This document shows positions 1 through 7,620 of a stretch of 34,259 nt of DNA, one piece after another. Source of the stretch: Megasphaera cerevisiae DSM 20462 (GTDB lineage: Bacteria; Bacillota; Negativicutes; Veillonellales; Megasphaeraceae). Under the pieces are notes generated by a model. It saw nothing but the letters and a program-made list of their open reading frames with translations. It was not told the DNA's origin and did not search any database. The DNA is taken from assembly GCF_001045675.1 (NCBI RefSeq), contig NZ_LEKT01000030.1, positions 1 to 34,259 on the forward strand, given 5' to 3'. Numbering within the stretch: position 1 is the stretch's first letter; each line of letters starts with the position of its first letter. Position numbers and translations under genes: made by a program.

Positions 1-174
1 AAGAAGGGCTCGTTCTCCAGCGAGGAATCTGTCTTCAAGGTTCTCTATCTCAGGGTAAAGGAACTCTATGCCAAGTGGGAAGGGCATCATATCCAGAACT
101 GGGCGATGGTCAGAAACCAGTTGGCTATGGATGATAAGCTGCAAGCTCGTATCCTGAAATACGAGAAATTTTAA
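1..174 (+). CDS. IS256-family (mutator-type) transposase, C-terminal fragment
   Basis: Frame 1 is open from the first base to a TAA at 172-174 and encodes the last 57 residues of a protein. The segment KGSFSSEESVFKVLYL, followed by KELYAKW and then HHIQNWAMVRNQL, resembles the conserved C-terminal part of IS256/mutator DDE transposases, where a lysine-rich 'ALYLA...KW...NW...L' block ends the protein. The catalytic DDE residues lie upstream, outside the window, so activity cannot be judged. The family call rests on this tail only. Confidence 0.7.
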   Translation, partial: KKGSFSSEESVFKVLYLRVKELYAKWEGHHIQNWAMVRNQLAMDDKLQARILKYEKF

Positions 175-247
175 AGCCAGCAATCACTGGTAACGCATCT
201 TCTTTTATGATACCTAAAAAAACTTACACACTTAACTTGACAAACCC
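1..247 (+). mobile_element. 3' end of an IS256-family insertion sequence (partial)
   Basis: The window begins inside a transposase and continues through about 70 non-coding bases that look like an IS end (TTACACACTTAACTTGACAAACCC, near 223-247). From about 248 the DNA becomes an open frame that continues into the next gene, so I place the element's right end near 247. The exact edge and the target duplication cannot be fixed because the left end lies outside the window. Confidence 0.6.
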
Positions 248-1039
248 GTTCGACAGGTACTCCGTTTAGCTGATGCGGCTCGGTATGAATCCAATGAATT
301 ACAGCATTTTATACAGCAGTATTTCCCGAATGTTACGTTCTCTCAAACCGCTGCATTTGTTGAAAAAAAGATAACGCCCATTTTGACACCGGAACCAGCT
401 TATGTTTTCCCTGCATTTAATGTATTGCAAGACTTATATGCGCACGGATGTCCGGTTTGTCAATATATTGCCAAAGCGACATTTGATTTTTTGGCCTGGT
501 ATCAATATCAGTTGAGCACAGAGCAAACGGTTCAGAATCAATTGGCAGAGGCTGGCGGCATGTGTTCATCGCATACATGGCAGATCTATGATATGGCGTC
601 TTCTTATGATTTTTCTCTAGGGTATATTTCTGTTGCAGAAAAAGTTGCTGCCAAATTATATCAGTCGGTTTTACAAGGACATCAGCAATCTGTTCTGCCT
701 GTGGATAACGAGCATTGTTTTGTCTGCCACATGCTGATACCGCTGGAAAAAGCATATATTCAGGACATATATTATACATTGCAATCTGCAGATGGGAAGC
801 GGGCATACAGCCAGTCAGAGGGTCTTTGCCTTGCCCATTTGAAAAAACTGATAGCTATTACTAAAGAGGATGAGCTTATTGATTTTCTTCTTAACCATGC
901 AGCGCAACATTTTGAACGGTGGGTTGAAGATATGAAGGCATTTGTACTTAAGCAAGAAACACTCCATAGAGATCTGCAAAATGACAATGAACGAAAGGCT
1001 TGTTATGAAGTACTTGTTCATCTTTCCGGCGGGAAATGA
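248..1039 (+). pseudogene. 5'-truncated gene with two CxxC/CxxH modules (DUF6062-like), interrupted by the IS256 element
   Basis: The frame is open from 236, straight out of the IS end, to the stop at 1037-1039. The longest candidate start is TTG at 383, but the 45 codons before it read as ordinary protein (VRQVLRLADAARYESNEL and on). I therefore think the gene once began further upstream and was cut by the IS. Numbered from the TTG, there are two similar modules: C23-P-V-C26 with C61-S-S-H64, and C112-F-V-C115 with C149-L-A-H152. This is a duplicated zinc-ribbon-like CCCH arrangement and resembles the DUF6062 type of uncharacterised protein. No enzymatic motif is evident. No ribosome binding site stands before 383. 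The function is unknown and the family name is tentative. Confidence 0.6.
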
Positions 1040-1127
1040 TGATTGATCGTACATTTGACATTATGTATGATTTCATCAATAGGGAAATGGTAAGATATTT
1101 GCGAGGTAATATTTTGTACATAGGAGT

Positions 1128-2024
1128 TCAAACATGTTTTGTGGTCGCATGGTAGACTTCTTTTGTAATGGCAACAAAGGTTTTTATTTCTGGTTGAACT
1201 ACATTTTTGTGCCAGCAAATGCCAAAGGAAATCGATTCATTAATAGCTAAAGGAATAATTGATAGATCGCTATCGGTGGGACTGGCAAAATCTGGCATTA
1301 TAGCGATTCCATATCCGCCTTTGATCATGGCGTAGGCCGTATAGGGGCTATCGCTTAGATAAATTACAGCATTTGGATAATTTTCTTGAATTTTATTTTG
1401 TACACGTGTCATTTCCTGGGGACTTTGCAGAGGATTTAATATGACAAAGGAGTCACAAGGCAGCTCGTTTATGTTGATTACCGTGTGAGTGGATAATGGA
1501 TGTTCTTTTGGGAAGATGCATACAAATTTACTGGTAAATAATTCAAAATAATTGGCGTTGGTACAAGTGGCAATACTTTCTTTGGTTGTAAAAAGGATAT
1601 CTAATTTATTATTGACGAATAAATTAGTTTTTTCTTCATACGCAGCTGTTTGTAAATGAACATAAATGTGGGGGGATTTATGTTTATATAATTTTAGTAT
1701 TTCAGACATATATTTTACCTCATCATTGCTGCCATATCCGATTGAGATATTGGATGTAAATTCCCTGTTGTAATTTTGGGCTTTTGTTATGGCAATACGG
1801 ATTCTGGTGAGAATGTCTTTTATCTCGTTATAAAAAGAGGTACCGGCTGGTGTTAGGATAACCTTTCTTTTAGTACGGATAAATAAGCGGACTTTTAATT
1901 CATCTTCTAGCGTATTCATTTGATGTGTGATTGCGGGCTGGCTTACATAAAAATGCTGTGCAGTTCTTGAAAAATTAAGACTATCAGACAAATAGATAAA
2001 ATATTCCAGCTGTTTTATGTTCAT
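1128..2024 (-). CDS. LysR-family transcriptional regulator
   Basis: A 298-residue protein of the usual LysR length. Residues 1-60 form the winged helix-turn-helix (MNIKQLEYFIYLSDSLNFSR, then QPAITHQMNTLEDEL, then RTKRKVILTPAG). Residues 90-290 have the shape of the periplasmic-binding-protein-like effector domain. The start at 2022-2024 is supported by GGAG eight bases upstream. It is transcribed away from the NmrA-like gene at 2240, the usual layout for a LysR protein that controls its divergent neighbour. A perfect inverted repeat lies 20 bases upstream of its start. The effector cannot be predicted. The neighbours suggest a stress or redox role, which is inference. Confidence 0.93.
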   Translation of the reverse strand: MNIKQLEYFIYLSDSLNFSRTAQHFYVSQPAITHQMNTLEDELKVRLFIRTKRKVILTPAGTSFYNEIKDILTRIRIAITKAQNYNREFTSNISIGYGSNDEVKYMSEILKLYKHKSPHIYVHLQTAAYEEKTNLFVNNKLDILFTTKESIATCTNANYFELFTSKFVCIFPKEHPLSTHTVININELPCDSFVILNPLQSPQEMTRVQNKIQENYPNAVIYLSDSPYTAYAMIKGGYGIAIMPDFASPTDSDLSIIPLAINESISFGICWHKNVVQPEIKTFVAITKEVYHATTKHV

Positions 2025-2043
2025 AATATTTTCTCCAGTCTAC

Positions 2044-2072
2044 ATAATTAATAAAAATATTTTATTAATTAT
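2044..2072. promoter_or_regulatory. Perfect 13-bp inverted repeat, candidate LysR operator
   Basis: ATAATTAATAAAA and its exact reverse complement are separated by three bases (ATA). The site contains the T-N11-A pattern typical of LysR-type binding sites. It lies between the divergent lysR and NmrA-like genes, close to the lysR start, where autoregulation would be expected. The lack of a GC-rich stem or a flanking T run argues against a terminator. Confidence 0.6.
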
Positions 2073-2239
2073 AGCATAGTTGTATTTCAGTTTTAATATA
2101 AAAAGAACTAAAATATTAGATATCAGATAAGGAGGTGAGAATATATAGAAGGAATACGATTTTACTTCACATCAATAATAGAGGTATTTAATTTATAAAT
2201 AATTTATTTTTTATAGAAAAAAAAAGGAGGGATTTTTAT
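2073..2239 (+). other. AT-rich leader upstream of the NmrA-like gene
   Basis: This stretch contains a 10-base perfect Shine-Dalgarno sequence (AAGGAGGTGA, 2129-2138) with no convincing open frame behind it. A run of nine A's (2217-2225) directly precedes the real ribosome binding site of the next gene. I see no strong sigma-70 promoter. Confidence 0.4.
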
Positions 2240-3214
2240 ATGCGTTATATCGTAACTGGAACGGATGGGCAATTAGGGAGCAGAGTAGCAAGCAACATGC
2301 TGAAAGCTGTAGAGGGTAAAAATTTAATTTTTACTTGTGTAAATTTACGGCGAATTCCTGCGCATGTTCTGGAGCAGTGGATCAAACAAGGCGTGGAAGT
2401 AAAAGAAGCCAACTATGATAATAAAAAACAAATGATCAAGGTCTTCACGGGCAGCGACAGATTATTTGTCGTGTCGAGTATTATTAATGGCCCGAAACGG
2501 ATTCAGCAGCATAAAAATGTTATTGATGCAGCAATAGCTGCCGGCGTGCAGCACCTTACCTATACGTCCTTTCTGGGGGCAGATCGCGAAGGTTATAATC
2601 AATATGTATTGCCAGATCATACGGCAACAGAACAATATTTGAGAGATAGCGGTATAGAATATAATGTGATGAGAAATAATTTATACATGGAAAATTACTT
2701 GATTAATTCACTATTGCTGGCTAATATAAGCGATAATAAATGGATTACCCCGGCCGGTGACGGGAAAGCCAGCTTCATCGCAAAAGATGACAGCGGCCGG
2801 GTGGGAGCTGCATTATTGATGGGCAAAGGGGAACTAAATACGGCATACGATGTAACTGGGGGAGAATTGATCAGCGAGAAAGAAATTTGCGCTATGATTG
2901 CCGCTGTATCCGGCATACCGTATACCTATTATGGAGTTAGTCCAGCTGACTTTTTTGAATATTTAGATTCTCTCCATATTCCCAAAACGACTGATGGGGA
3001 TTTTTCTCAATCTCCGGTTCCCTTTTGCGGCAATGATATGGTTACTAACGAATTTAGTATTCGAGATGGTCTGATGGCAGTACAAAGTGATGCGGTCCAG
3101 ATGCTGACTGGCCGGAAGCCGTTAAGGGCTGAAGATTTATTGGAAACATATAGCTTTGTCTGGAAAGAGCGTGTTAGTACATATTGGGATTTGTCTAAAT
3201 TTTTATACCGATAG
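2240..3214 (+). CDS. NmrA-like NAD(P)-binding protein (atypical SDR, QorB-like)
   Basis: A 324-residue protein. The N-terminus carries the Rossmann dinucleotide-binding motif G7-T-D-G10-Q-L-G13, and the body follows the NmrA/quinone-oxidoreductase-2 pattern (FVVSSIINGPKRIQQHKNVI, then AAGVQHLTYTSFLGAD, and a central YNVMRNNLYMENYL). Members bind NAD(P)H and act either as reductases for quinones and other electrophiles or as redox sensors. It lacks the classical SDR YxxxK pair in the usual place, as atypical members do. AAGGAGG lies ten bases ahead of the ATG. It is divergent from lysR and upstream of an MFS exporter gene, so a LysR-controlled detoxification unit is plausible but unproven. Confidence 0.85.
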   Translation: MRYIVTGTDGQLGSRVASNMLKAVEGKNLIFTCVNLRRIPAHVLEQWIKQGVEVKEANYDNKKQMIKVFTGSDRLFVVSSIINGPKRIQQHKNVIDAAIAAGVQHLTYTSFLGADREGYNQYVLPDHTATEQYLRDSGIEYNVMRNNLYMENYLINSLLLANISDNKWITPAGDGKASFIAKDDSGRVGAALLMGKGELNTAYDVTGGELISEKEICAMIAAVSGIPYTYYGVSPADFFEYLDSLHIPKTTDGDFSQSPVPFCGNDMVTNEFSIRDGLMAVQSDAVQMLTGRKPLRAEDLLETYSFVWKERVSTYWDLSKFLYR

Positions 3215-3271
3215 ACAATTTCCTGCCATAGATAAAGACACCAGTAATTGAATACAGGAGCTTAAAACATA

Positions 3272-3310
3272 ACAGATACATTTAATTTGAAAAAAGTTAG
3301 ATGTATCTGT
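3272..3310. repeat. 10-bp perfect inverted repeat upstream of the MFS gene
   Basis: ACAGATACAT (3272-3281) and ATGTATCTGT (3301-3310) are exact complements with a 19-base spacer. There is no T run after either arm, so an operator or mRNA hairpin is more likely than a terminator. The repeat ends 32 bases before the preferred MFS start at 3343. Confidence 0.5.
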
Positions 3311-3342
3311 GGTTATTTGGATATATTTTAGGAGATAATAGG

Positions 3343-4762
3343 ATGCCTACTTCAATAATGAGCGGCAATTTTCGCATGATCAAAACAACATTGCTTTTTT
3401 TCGGTTTTTTGGCGGTTTTAAATGAAACGTATTTAAATGTTTCATTACGTACTTTTATGCAGGTATTCGATGTATCAATTTCAGTCGTACAGTGGTTGAC
3501 TACCGGTTTTATGCTGGTTATGACGGTTGTTGTTCCTATATCGGCTTTTTTTTATTCAAAGCTTTACAACCAGACAGATATTTTTTGTGACTATGGGCCT
3601 GATCATACTGGGAACGGAAATAGGCGGATGTTCTCAAAGTTTTTGGATGCTGTTAGCAGGACGGATAATTCAGGCGTCCGGGACGTGTGTGTTGATGGCG
3701 TTATTGACAAATACAATATGGGTCATCACCCCGCTTGCTCAACGCGGAACAGCCATCGGTATGATAGGGCTGGTCGTTTTATCTGCGCCGGCCATTGCTC
3801 CGACCTTTGCTGGTATTATATTGCAGCAATTAGCATGGCGCTGGCTTTTTTTTATGATATTGCCATTTTTGATTTTGGCACTTGTGTTAGGTGCTGTATG
3901 TTTAAAAAATATAACAATTCCCATAAAGGTGCCTTTTGATATAATGTCTTTGGGTCTATCTATTCTTGGTTTTGGCGGCATTTTATACAGTATTAGCATG
4001 ATAGGTATGAATGGTTTTTCCATAATCTATATGGTAGAAGGACTGATCGGTTTGTTGGGATTGGCAGCCTTTGTGTACCGGCAGATGTCTTTAAAGATAC
4101 CCGTATTACAGTTGCGTGTTTTTGCGTATCCCATGTTTTCTTTAGGCGTATTCTTGGTGATGGGGTGTATGACTTTAGCGTTTGCCGTGGCACTTTTGAC
4201 ACCCATGGTACTTCATGATGTTATGGGATTGTCTGTTTTTATGACGGGCATTGCAATGTTGCTGGGCGGTATTATGAATGGGGTAACTGCACTTATTGCG
4301 GGTAAGTTATTTGATGAGATTGGGCCTAAACGTTTGATTGTTGTGGCGGCCATATTGATGACTGCCACGGCCTGGGGATTTTCTGAGATGTCCAGCTCTA
4401 CTAGTCTTTGGATATTTATCCTGCTCAATTGTTTTATTCTGATTTCAATAGCAGCTATTATTACACCGGCACAAACTAATGGATTAAATCAGCTGCCCAA
4501 GCGATATTATTCTCATGGTACTGCGGTCATGTTGACGTTGCAGCAACTGGCAGGCGGGCTGGGTACGGCTGTTTTTGTCGGCATTATGGCAATAGGAGAA
4601 AAAAAATATTTACAAACTACGGTTTATTCTGATAATATCATGCAGTATGCTATAACAACGGGTTTTAACAATGCCTTTAAAGTGGCGTTGGTATTGAGTG
4701 TCATGGTACTTATTGCTGCGTTGTTTCTAAAGCGAGGAGTGACACGTTGTGGAGATGAATGA
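3343..4762 (+). pseudogene. DHA2/EmrB-type MFS efflux transporter, frameshifted at a T8 run
   Basis: Two overlapping frames encode one transporter. The first starts at ATG 3343 (AGGAG ten bases upstream) and gives the first helices (MPTSIMSGNFRMIKTT, then LNVSLRTFMQVFDVS and SVVQWLTTGFML). The second frame takes over after T8 at 3546-3553 and runs to the stop at 4762, giving QSFTTRQIFFVTMGLI, the motif-C-like APAIAPTFAG and about eleven more helices. Removing one T joins them into a 472-residue protein, the normal size of a 14-helix drug:H+ antiporter. As written, translation from 3343 continues out of frame to 3939. This may be a real mutation, reversible slippage or a sequencing error. The likely role is export of toxic organic compounds. 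The gene follows the NmrA-like gene on the same strand. Confidence 0.85.
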
Positions 4763-4936
4763 TGTTGATGCGTTTGAAGCTGACATCATAATAAAGTTGA
4801 ATTCAATGGTATTATGGCTGGAATCTATAAAAGCGTCCTGACTATATGGATGGAACGCTAATTGCGTGATCTGGAAAAATAAGCAGAGGAAAACACCAGA
4901 CAAGCCTGGATGCGGGTACGGATGAATCTGCTATAC
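4763..4936. other. Intergenic stretch between convergent MFS and merR genes
   Basis: I see no gene. A weak hairpin near 4831-4855 (AGCGTCC against GGAACGCT) has no T run, so I do not call it a terminator. Confidence 0.4.
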
Positions 4937-5764
4937 TTATGGCTTTATGGGAACCCATATTTCAAAGTAGCGCGTGTATTGTCCTCCCTCATGTGAACGC
5001 ACCAGCAGTTTCCCAATGGGAGCATCCGCGATAGTATAGCCATTGGCTGTCAGTGGAGAGAATACTTCTTTTTGCAATGCATGGATGAAGGTGTGCGTTT
5101 CGGTGGCAGCAAATATAGTATATATGCATCTTTGTGCAGGGATATATTCTACAGGAATTCCTGTTGGCATTTGCAGTTCTTTTGCCCGTTCCGGAGAAAT
5201 AGAAAAGCCCCACAGGCAATCTGCCTTTTCCAATGTGCACGCTTGTATGTTTTCGAATGGAATCATGAATGTTGCCTTTACAAAGGGTTGAAATGGCAGC
5301 CATTCTTTAACTTGAATCGGCTGCGTTCTGTTTTCTGCCGAAGGATAACTGTTGTTTACCCGATACGGATTAAAAAACAGATGAGCACGGGTGATTTCTT
5401 TGAACTTCCCGGTCAGCATTGGCAGGGAGAGGAGCATTCGCTTTTTTTCATGCAGTTCGTTTAAAATGGTTTGATGATGGTATATGATATCAAGAAAGTT
5501 TTTTTCCTGGGCATCCAAGCGATCCGTAATGGTTTTCAGATCATCATGATTAAGTATTTGACGGATTTCGGCATTGGAGAAACAAAAAGAATGGAGGTAT
5601 TTACTGTCCAGCAGGGCATTAACGTCCCACGCCGTATAATAGCGGTAATTGTTTTGCATATCTTTTTCGGGAGAGATAAAGCCACATTTTTCGAAATAAT
5701 GTAATGTTTGAATTGGAATGCCGAATAGTTTTGAAATTTGCCCTATTTTATATTTTTCTTTCAT
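4937..5764 (-). CDS. MerR-family regulator with C-terminal effector-binding domain (BmrR-like)
   Basis: A 275-residue protein. Residues 4-75 form the MerR winged helix (YKIGQISKLFGIPIQTLHYF, then CGFISPEKD and NYRYY). A coiled-coil dimerisation helix follows at about 80-120 (ITDRLDAQEKNFLDIIYHHQ). The remainder, to 275, resembles the GyrI/BmrR small-molecule-binding fold, with E and W/Y residues in its last part. Such regulators bind bulky or cationic compounds and untwist promoters that have long spacers. GGAGG lies eight bases before the start. The divergent neighbour, an isochorismatase-family gene, has a promoter with a 19-bp spacer and is the natural target. The ligand is unknown. Confidence 0.88.
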   Translation of the reverse strand: MKEKYKIGQISKLFGIPIQTLHYFEKCGFISPEKDMQNNYRYYTAWDVNALLDSKYLHSFCFSNAEIRQILNHDDLKTITDRLDAQEKNFLDIIYHHQTILNELHEKKRMLLSLPMLTGKFKEITRAHLFFNPYRVNNSYPSAENRTQPIQVKEWLPFQPFVKATFMIPFENIQACTLEKADCLWGFSISPERAKELQMPTGIPVEYIPAQRCIYTIFAATETHTFIHALQKEVFSPLTANGYTIADAPIGKLLVRSHEGGQYTRYFEIWVPIKP

Positions 5765-5844
5765 GTAATTTCCTCCGTTCCTATTATATAAACCTTATAC
5801 AAGCTGTCTGGTTTTATGATAATAACAAATCGTTTATTGCTTAA

Positions 5845-5872
5845 ATTATACAGTATCAGGGTGTTTCTTCAA
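5845..5872 (-). promoter_or_regulatory. Sigma-70-type promoter of the merR gene
   Basis: On the minus strand this reads TTGAAG, 16 bases, TATAAT. It lies about 80 bases upstream of the merR start. Its -35 box is about 30 bases from that of the divergent promoter at 5905, so one protein site could control both. Confidence 0.55.
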
Positions 5873-5904
5873 GATTTTTTTACTGATTTTACACGTATCA
5901 TTCC

Positions 5905-5935
5905 TTGACCTGACAATCGATATACGGTGTATTAT
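5905..5935 (+). promoter_or_regulatory. Promoter with 19-bp spacer ahead of the isochorismatase-family gene
   Basis: TTGACC at 5905-5910 and TATTAT at 5930-5935 are separated by 19 bases, the spacer length characteristic of MerR-activated promoters. A divergent merR gene is directly adjacent. The predicted transcript starts near 5942, immediately before the structured leader. Confidence 0.55.
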
Positions 5936-5943
5936 TTGATACA

Positions 5944-6040
5944 TAAAATCAATACGGCAAAAGAGTATACAGAACCATCCGGTAATGGGGTGGAATGATA
6001 TCTGAGTGTGGGTACCCACCGTATTGATAAATTGATTTTA
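5944..6040 (+). ncRNA. Structured 5' leader, candidate cis-regulatory RNA
   Basis: The outer arm ATCAATACGG (5948-5957) pairs perfectly with CCGTATTGAT (6019-6028). Its 5' part, TAAAATCAAT (5944-5953), can instead pair perfectly with ATTGATTTTA (6031-6040). Inside, CCATCC (5975-5980) can pair with GGGTGG (5988-5993), while GGTGG can alternatively pair with CCACC (6016-6020). There is also a 12-base self-complementary segment at 6008-6019. The competing pairings resemble a switch. I do not recognise a known riboswitch class. The arms could instead be a DNA operator or a small mobile repeat. Confidence 0.4.
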
Positions 6041-6076
6041 TAGTATTAAACATTATTCAGAAAGAAGGGAATTTTT

Positions 6077-6829
6077 ATGTCAAATCATGAAATCATCAGT
6101 GGACTGTCTGATCAGGTGCTTCCAAATACGCTTTCTGCAGCAGAAGCCAAAGAAAAAGGCTTTAAGCCATACGATAAGCCGACAGCCGACAATTCAATTA
6201 TGCTATTTATTGATAATCAGATCGGATTGCTTTCCAGTGTCCGTGTGCAAGGGCTGGCGGATTTGAAAAACAGTATTATTGGATTGGCAAAAACGGCTAG
6301 GGCCCTGCATATTCCAGTGCTGCTTACATCGTCTAATGCGCAGTGGCAAAATGGAGATACCATGCCTGAATTGAAAGAGATTTTTCCGGATGAACCTATT
6401 TACCGTCGTACAGGTATTATCAATGCATATGAAGATCCTACCTTTCGGGCAGCACTGCTAAGGATCATTCAGGAAACTGGTCGAGATCATATCATTATTT
6501 CCGGAGTAACAATAGGAACTTGCTGCACTTTCCCTACGCTCTCTCTGTTAAATGACGGGTATCAGGTTTTTCCTGTCATTGATGCCTGCGGCGGATGGAG
6601 TCAGATGGAATTTGACGCTGCTGTTTCCCGGATGGCCAATGCCGGCGCCGAACTGGTAACTACCTTTGCTCTGGCCTGCGAATTGCAAGCCGATTGGAAA
6701 CGGCCAACCGCTAATGATATGTTTACCCCTTTCACTGAAAATTTATCGGAATATGGATATGTAATAGGTAATTTTTGGAATAATGCTAACCAGCATGTCG
6801 TCGCAGATCCGTTTGATGTCATAAAATAA
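6077..6829 (+). CDS. Isochorismatase-family cysteine hydrolase (YcaC-like)
   Basis: A 250-residue protein with the isochorismatase-like fold. The pattern MLFIDNQIGL carries the probable catalytic Asp46, and SGVTIGTCCTFPTLSL carries the nucleophile Cys149 (with Cys150 beside it), aligning with the GVVTEVCVAFP motif of YcaC. PELKEIFPD and RRTGIINAYEDP complete the YcaC-type core. The family hydrolyses amides or similar bonds. The substrate is unknown and isochorismate itself is unlikely, because no siderophore genes are nearby. AAGAAGGGA precedes the ATG. The gene is divergent from merR, has a structured leader and ends before a strong terminator, so it appears monocistronic and inducible. Confidence 0.85.
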   Translation: MSNHEIISGLSDQVLPNTLSAAEAKEKGFKPYDKPTADNSIMLFIDNQIGLLSSVRVQGLADLKNSIIGLAKTARALHIPVLLTSSNAQWQNGDTMPELKEIFPDEPIYRRTGIINAYEDPTFRAALLRIIQETGRDHIIISGVTIGTCCTFPTLSLLNDGYQVFPVIDACGGWSQMEFDAAVSRMANAGAELVTTFALACELQADWKRPTANDMFTPFTENLSEYGYVIGNFWNNANQHVVADPFDVIK

Positions 6830-6857
6830 AACTATTTGAAATAGCTATGGATATAAA

Positions 6858-6904
6858 AAGGACCCATAGAGTGTCACAATACCGTGAACACTCTATGGGT
6901 CCTT
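6858..6904. terminator. Bidirectional intrinsic terminator
   Basis: A 17-bp perfect inverted repeat (6858-6874 with 6888-6904) has a 13-base loop. A-rich sequence lies on the left and T/C-rich sequence on the right. It separates the convergent isochorismatase-family and uracil-DNA glycosylase genes and could stop transcription from both sides. Confidence 0.8.
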
Positions 6905-6963
6905 CTTTCCTGCATGGAAAGCAGGGCACACACCGTGCAATCTTGCCAGGACAGGTAAGTAGT

Positions 6964-7620
6964 CTAAAAATGCCGTGCGTTGCGCAGCTCTTCATATTGC
7001 TTCAGCAAATCAGGCTTTTCAGTGCTTTGATATATATAGTCCGGTGCGGTTGTTTTTGCCTTTTCCACGGCGGCTTTGAAGTCGTAATATACCTGCCACT
7101 TTGATTCCACTAAAGAGTGGCCTGTCTGACGAAGTAAAAAGGCTGGGTGATATGTCGGCATGACAGGAATGTTCATATACTCAAACCATTTGCCTCGGTT
7201 CTTCATAATGCTGGCCGTCCGGCCGTAAAAATATTGAAAGGCGACCTTGCCCAGACAGACGATTACTTTAGGTTGTACAAGTTCTATTTCTTTTACCAAA
7301 TGGATATTGGCACAGCACTTTCCCTCTTCAAGCGTCGGCGTACGGTTATTTTGAGGCCGGCATTTTACGATGTTGGTGACATATATATGATCCCGCGTGA
7401 GACCAACGCTCCATAAGGCTTTGTCCAATAATTGTCCTGACGGGCCGACAAGGGGCACGCCGTATGCATCTTCCACACCGCCAGGTCCTTCGCCGACAAA
7501 CATAAGCGGTGATGACGGATCTCCGCAATACCGTGTGGGACCGCGATTTCCTTCGCGGCGCAGCGGGCACTGTTCGCACTGCATGAGCGCTGCTACCCAG
7601 TCCTCCATTTTCGTATTCAT
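6964..7620 (-). CDS. Type 4 (4Fe-4S) uracil-DNA glycosylase
   Basis: A 218-residue protein that removes uracil from DNA, starting base-excision repair. Iron-sulphur ligands appear as C15-x2-C18, C87 and C103, the family's usual spacing. The active-site motif is GEGPGGVEDAYG (43-54), against the common GEAPG form, and the second motif is HPAFLLR. The motif VGPSGQLLDKAL lies between them. The start overlaps the ybaK stop by one base (TGATG), so the two are probably translationally coupled. The last 25 or so residues (DYIYQSTEKPDLLKQYEEL) extend beyond the core. It ends just before a strong terminator. Confidence 0.92.
   Translation of the reverse strand: MNTKMEDWVAALMQCEQCPLRREGNRGPTRYCGDPSSPLMFVGEGPGGVEDAYGVPLVGPSGQLLDKALWSVGLTRDHIYVTNIVKCRPQNNRTPTLEEGKCCANIHLVKEIELVQPKVIVCLGKVAFQYFYGRTASIMKNRGKWFEYMNIPVMPTYHPAFLLRQTGHSLVESKWQVYYDFKAAVEKAKTTAPDYIYQSTEKPDLLKQYEELRNARHF

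Noticed and set aside
417-806. 129-codon minus-strand frame inside the CxxC/CxxH gene
   Set aside because: The plus strand carries the duplicated cysteine/histidine motifs; the reverse frame shows no family features.
4831-4855. Terminator after the MFS gene
   Set aside because: The hairpin is imperfect and is not followed by a T run.
5072-5464. 130-codon plus-strand frame opposite merR
   Set aside because: The minus strand encodes a complete MerR protein with a ribosome binding site; the opposite frame is a shadow.
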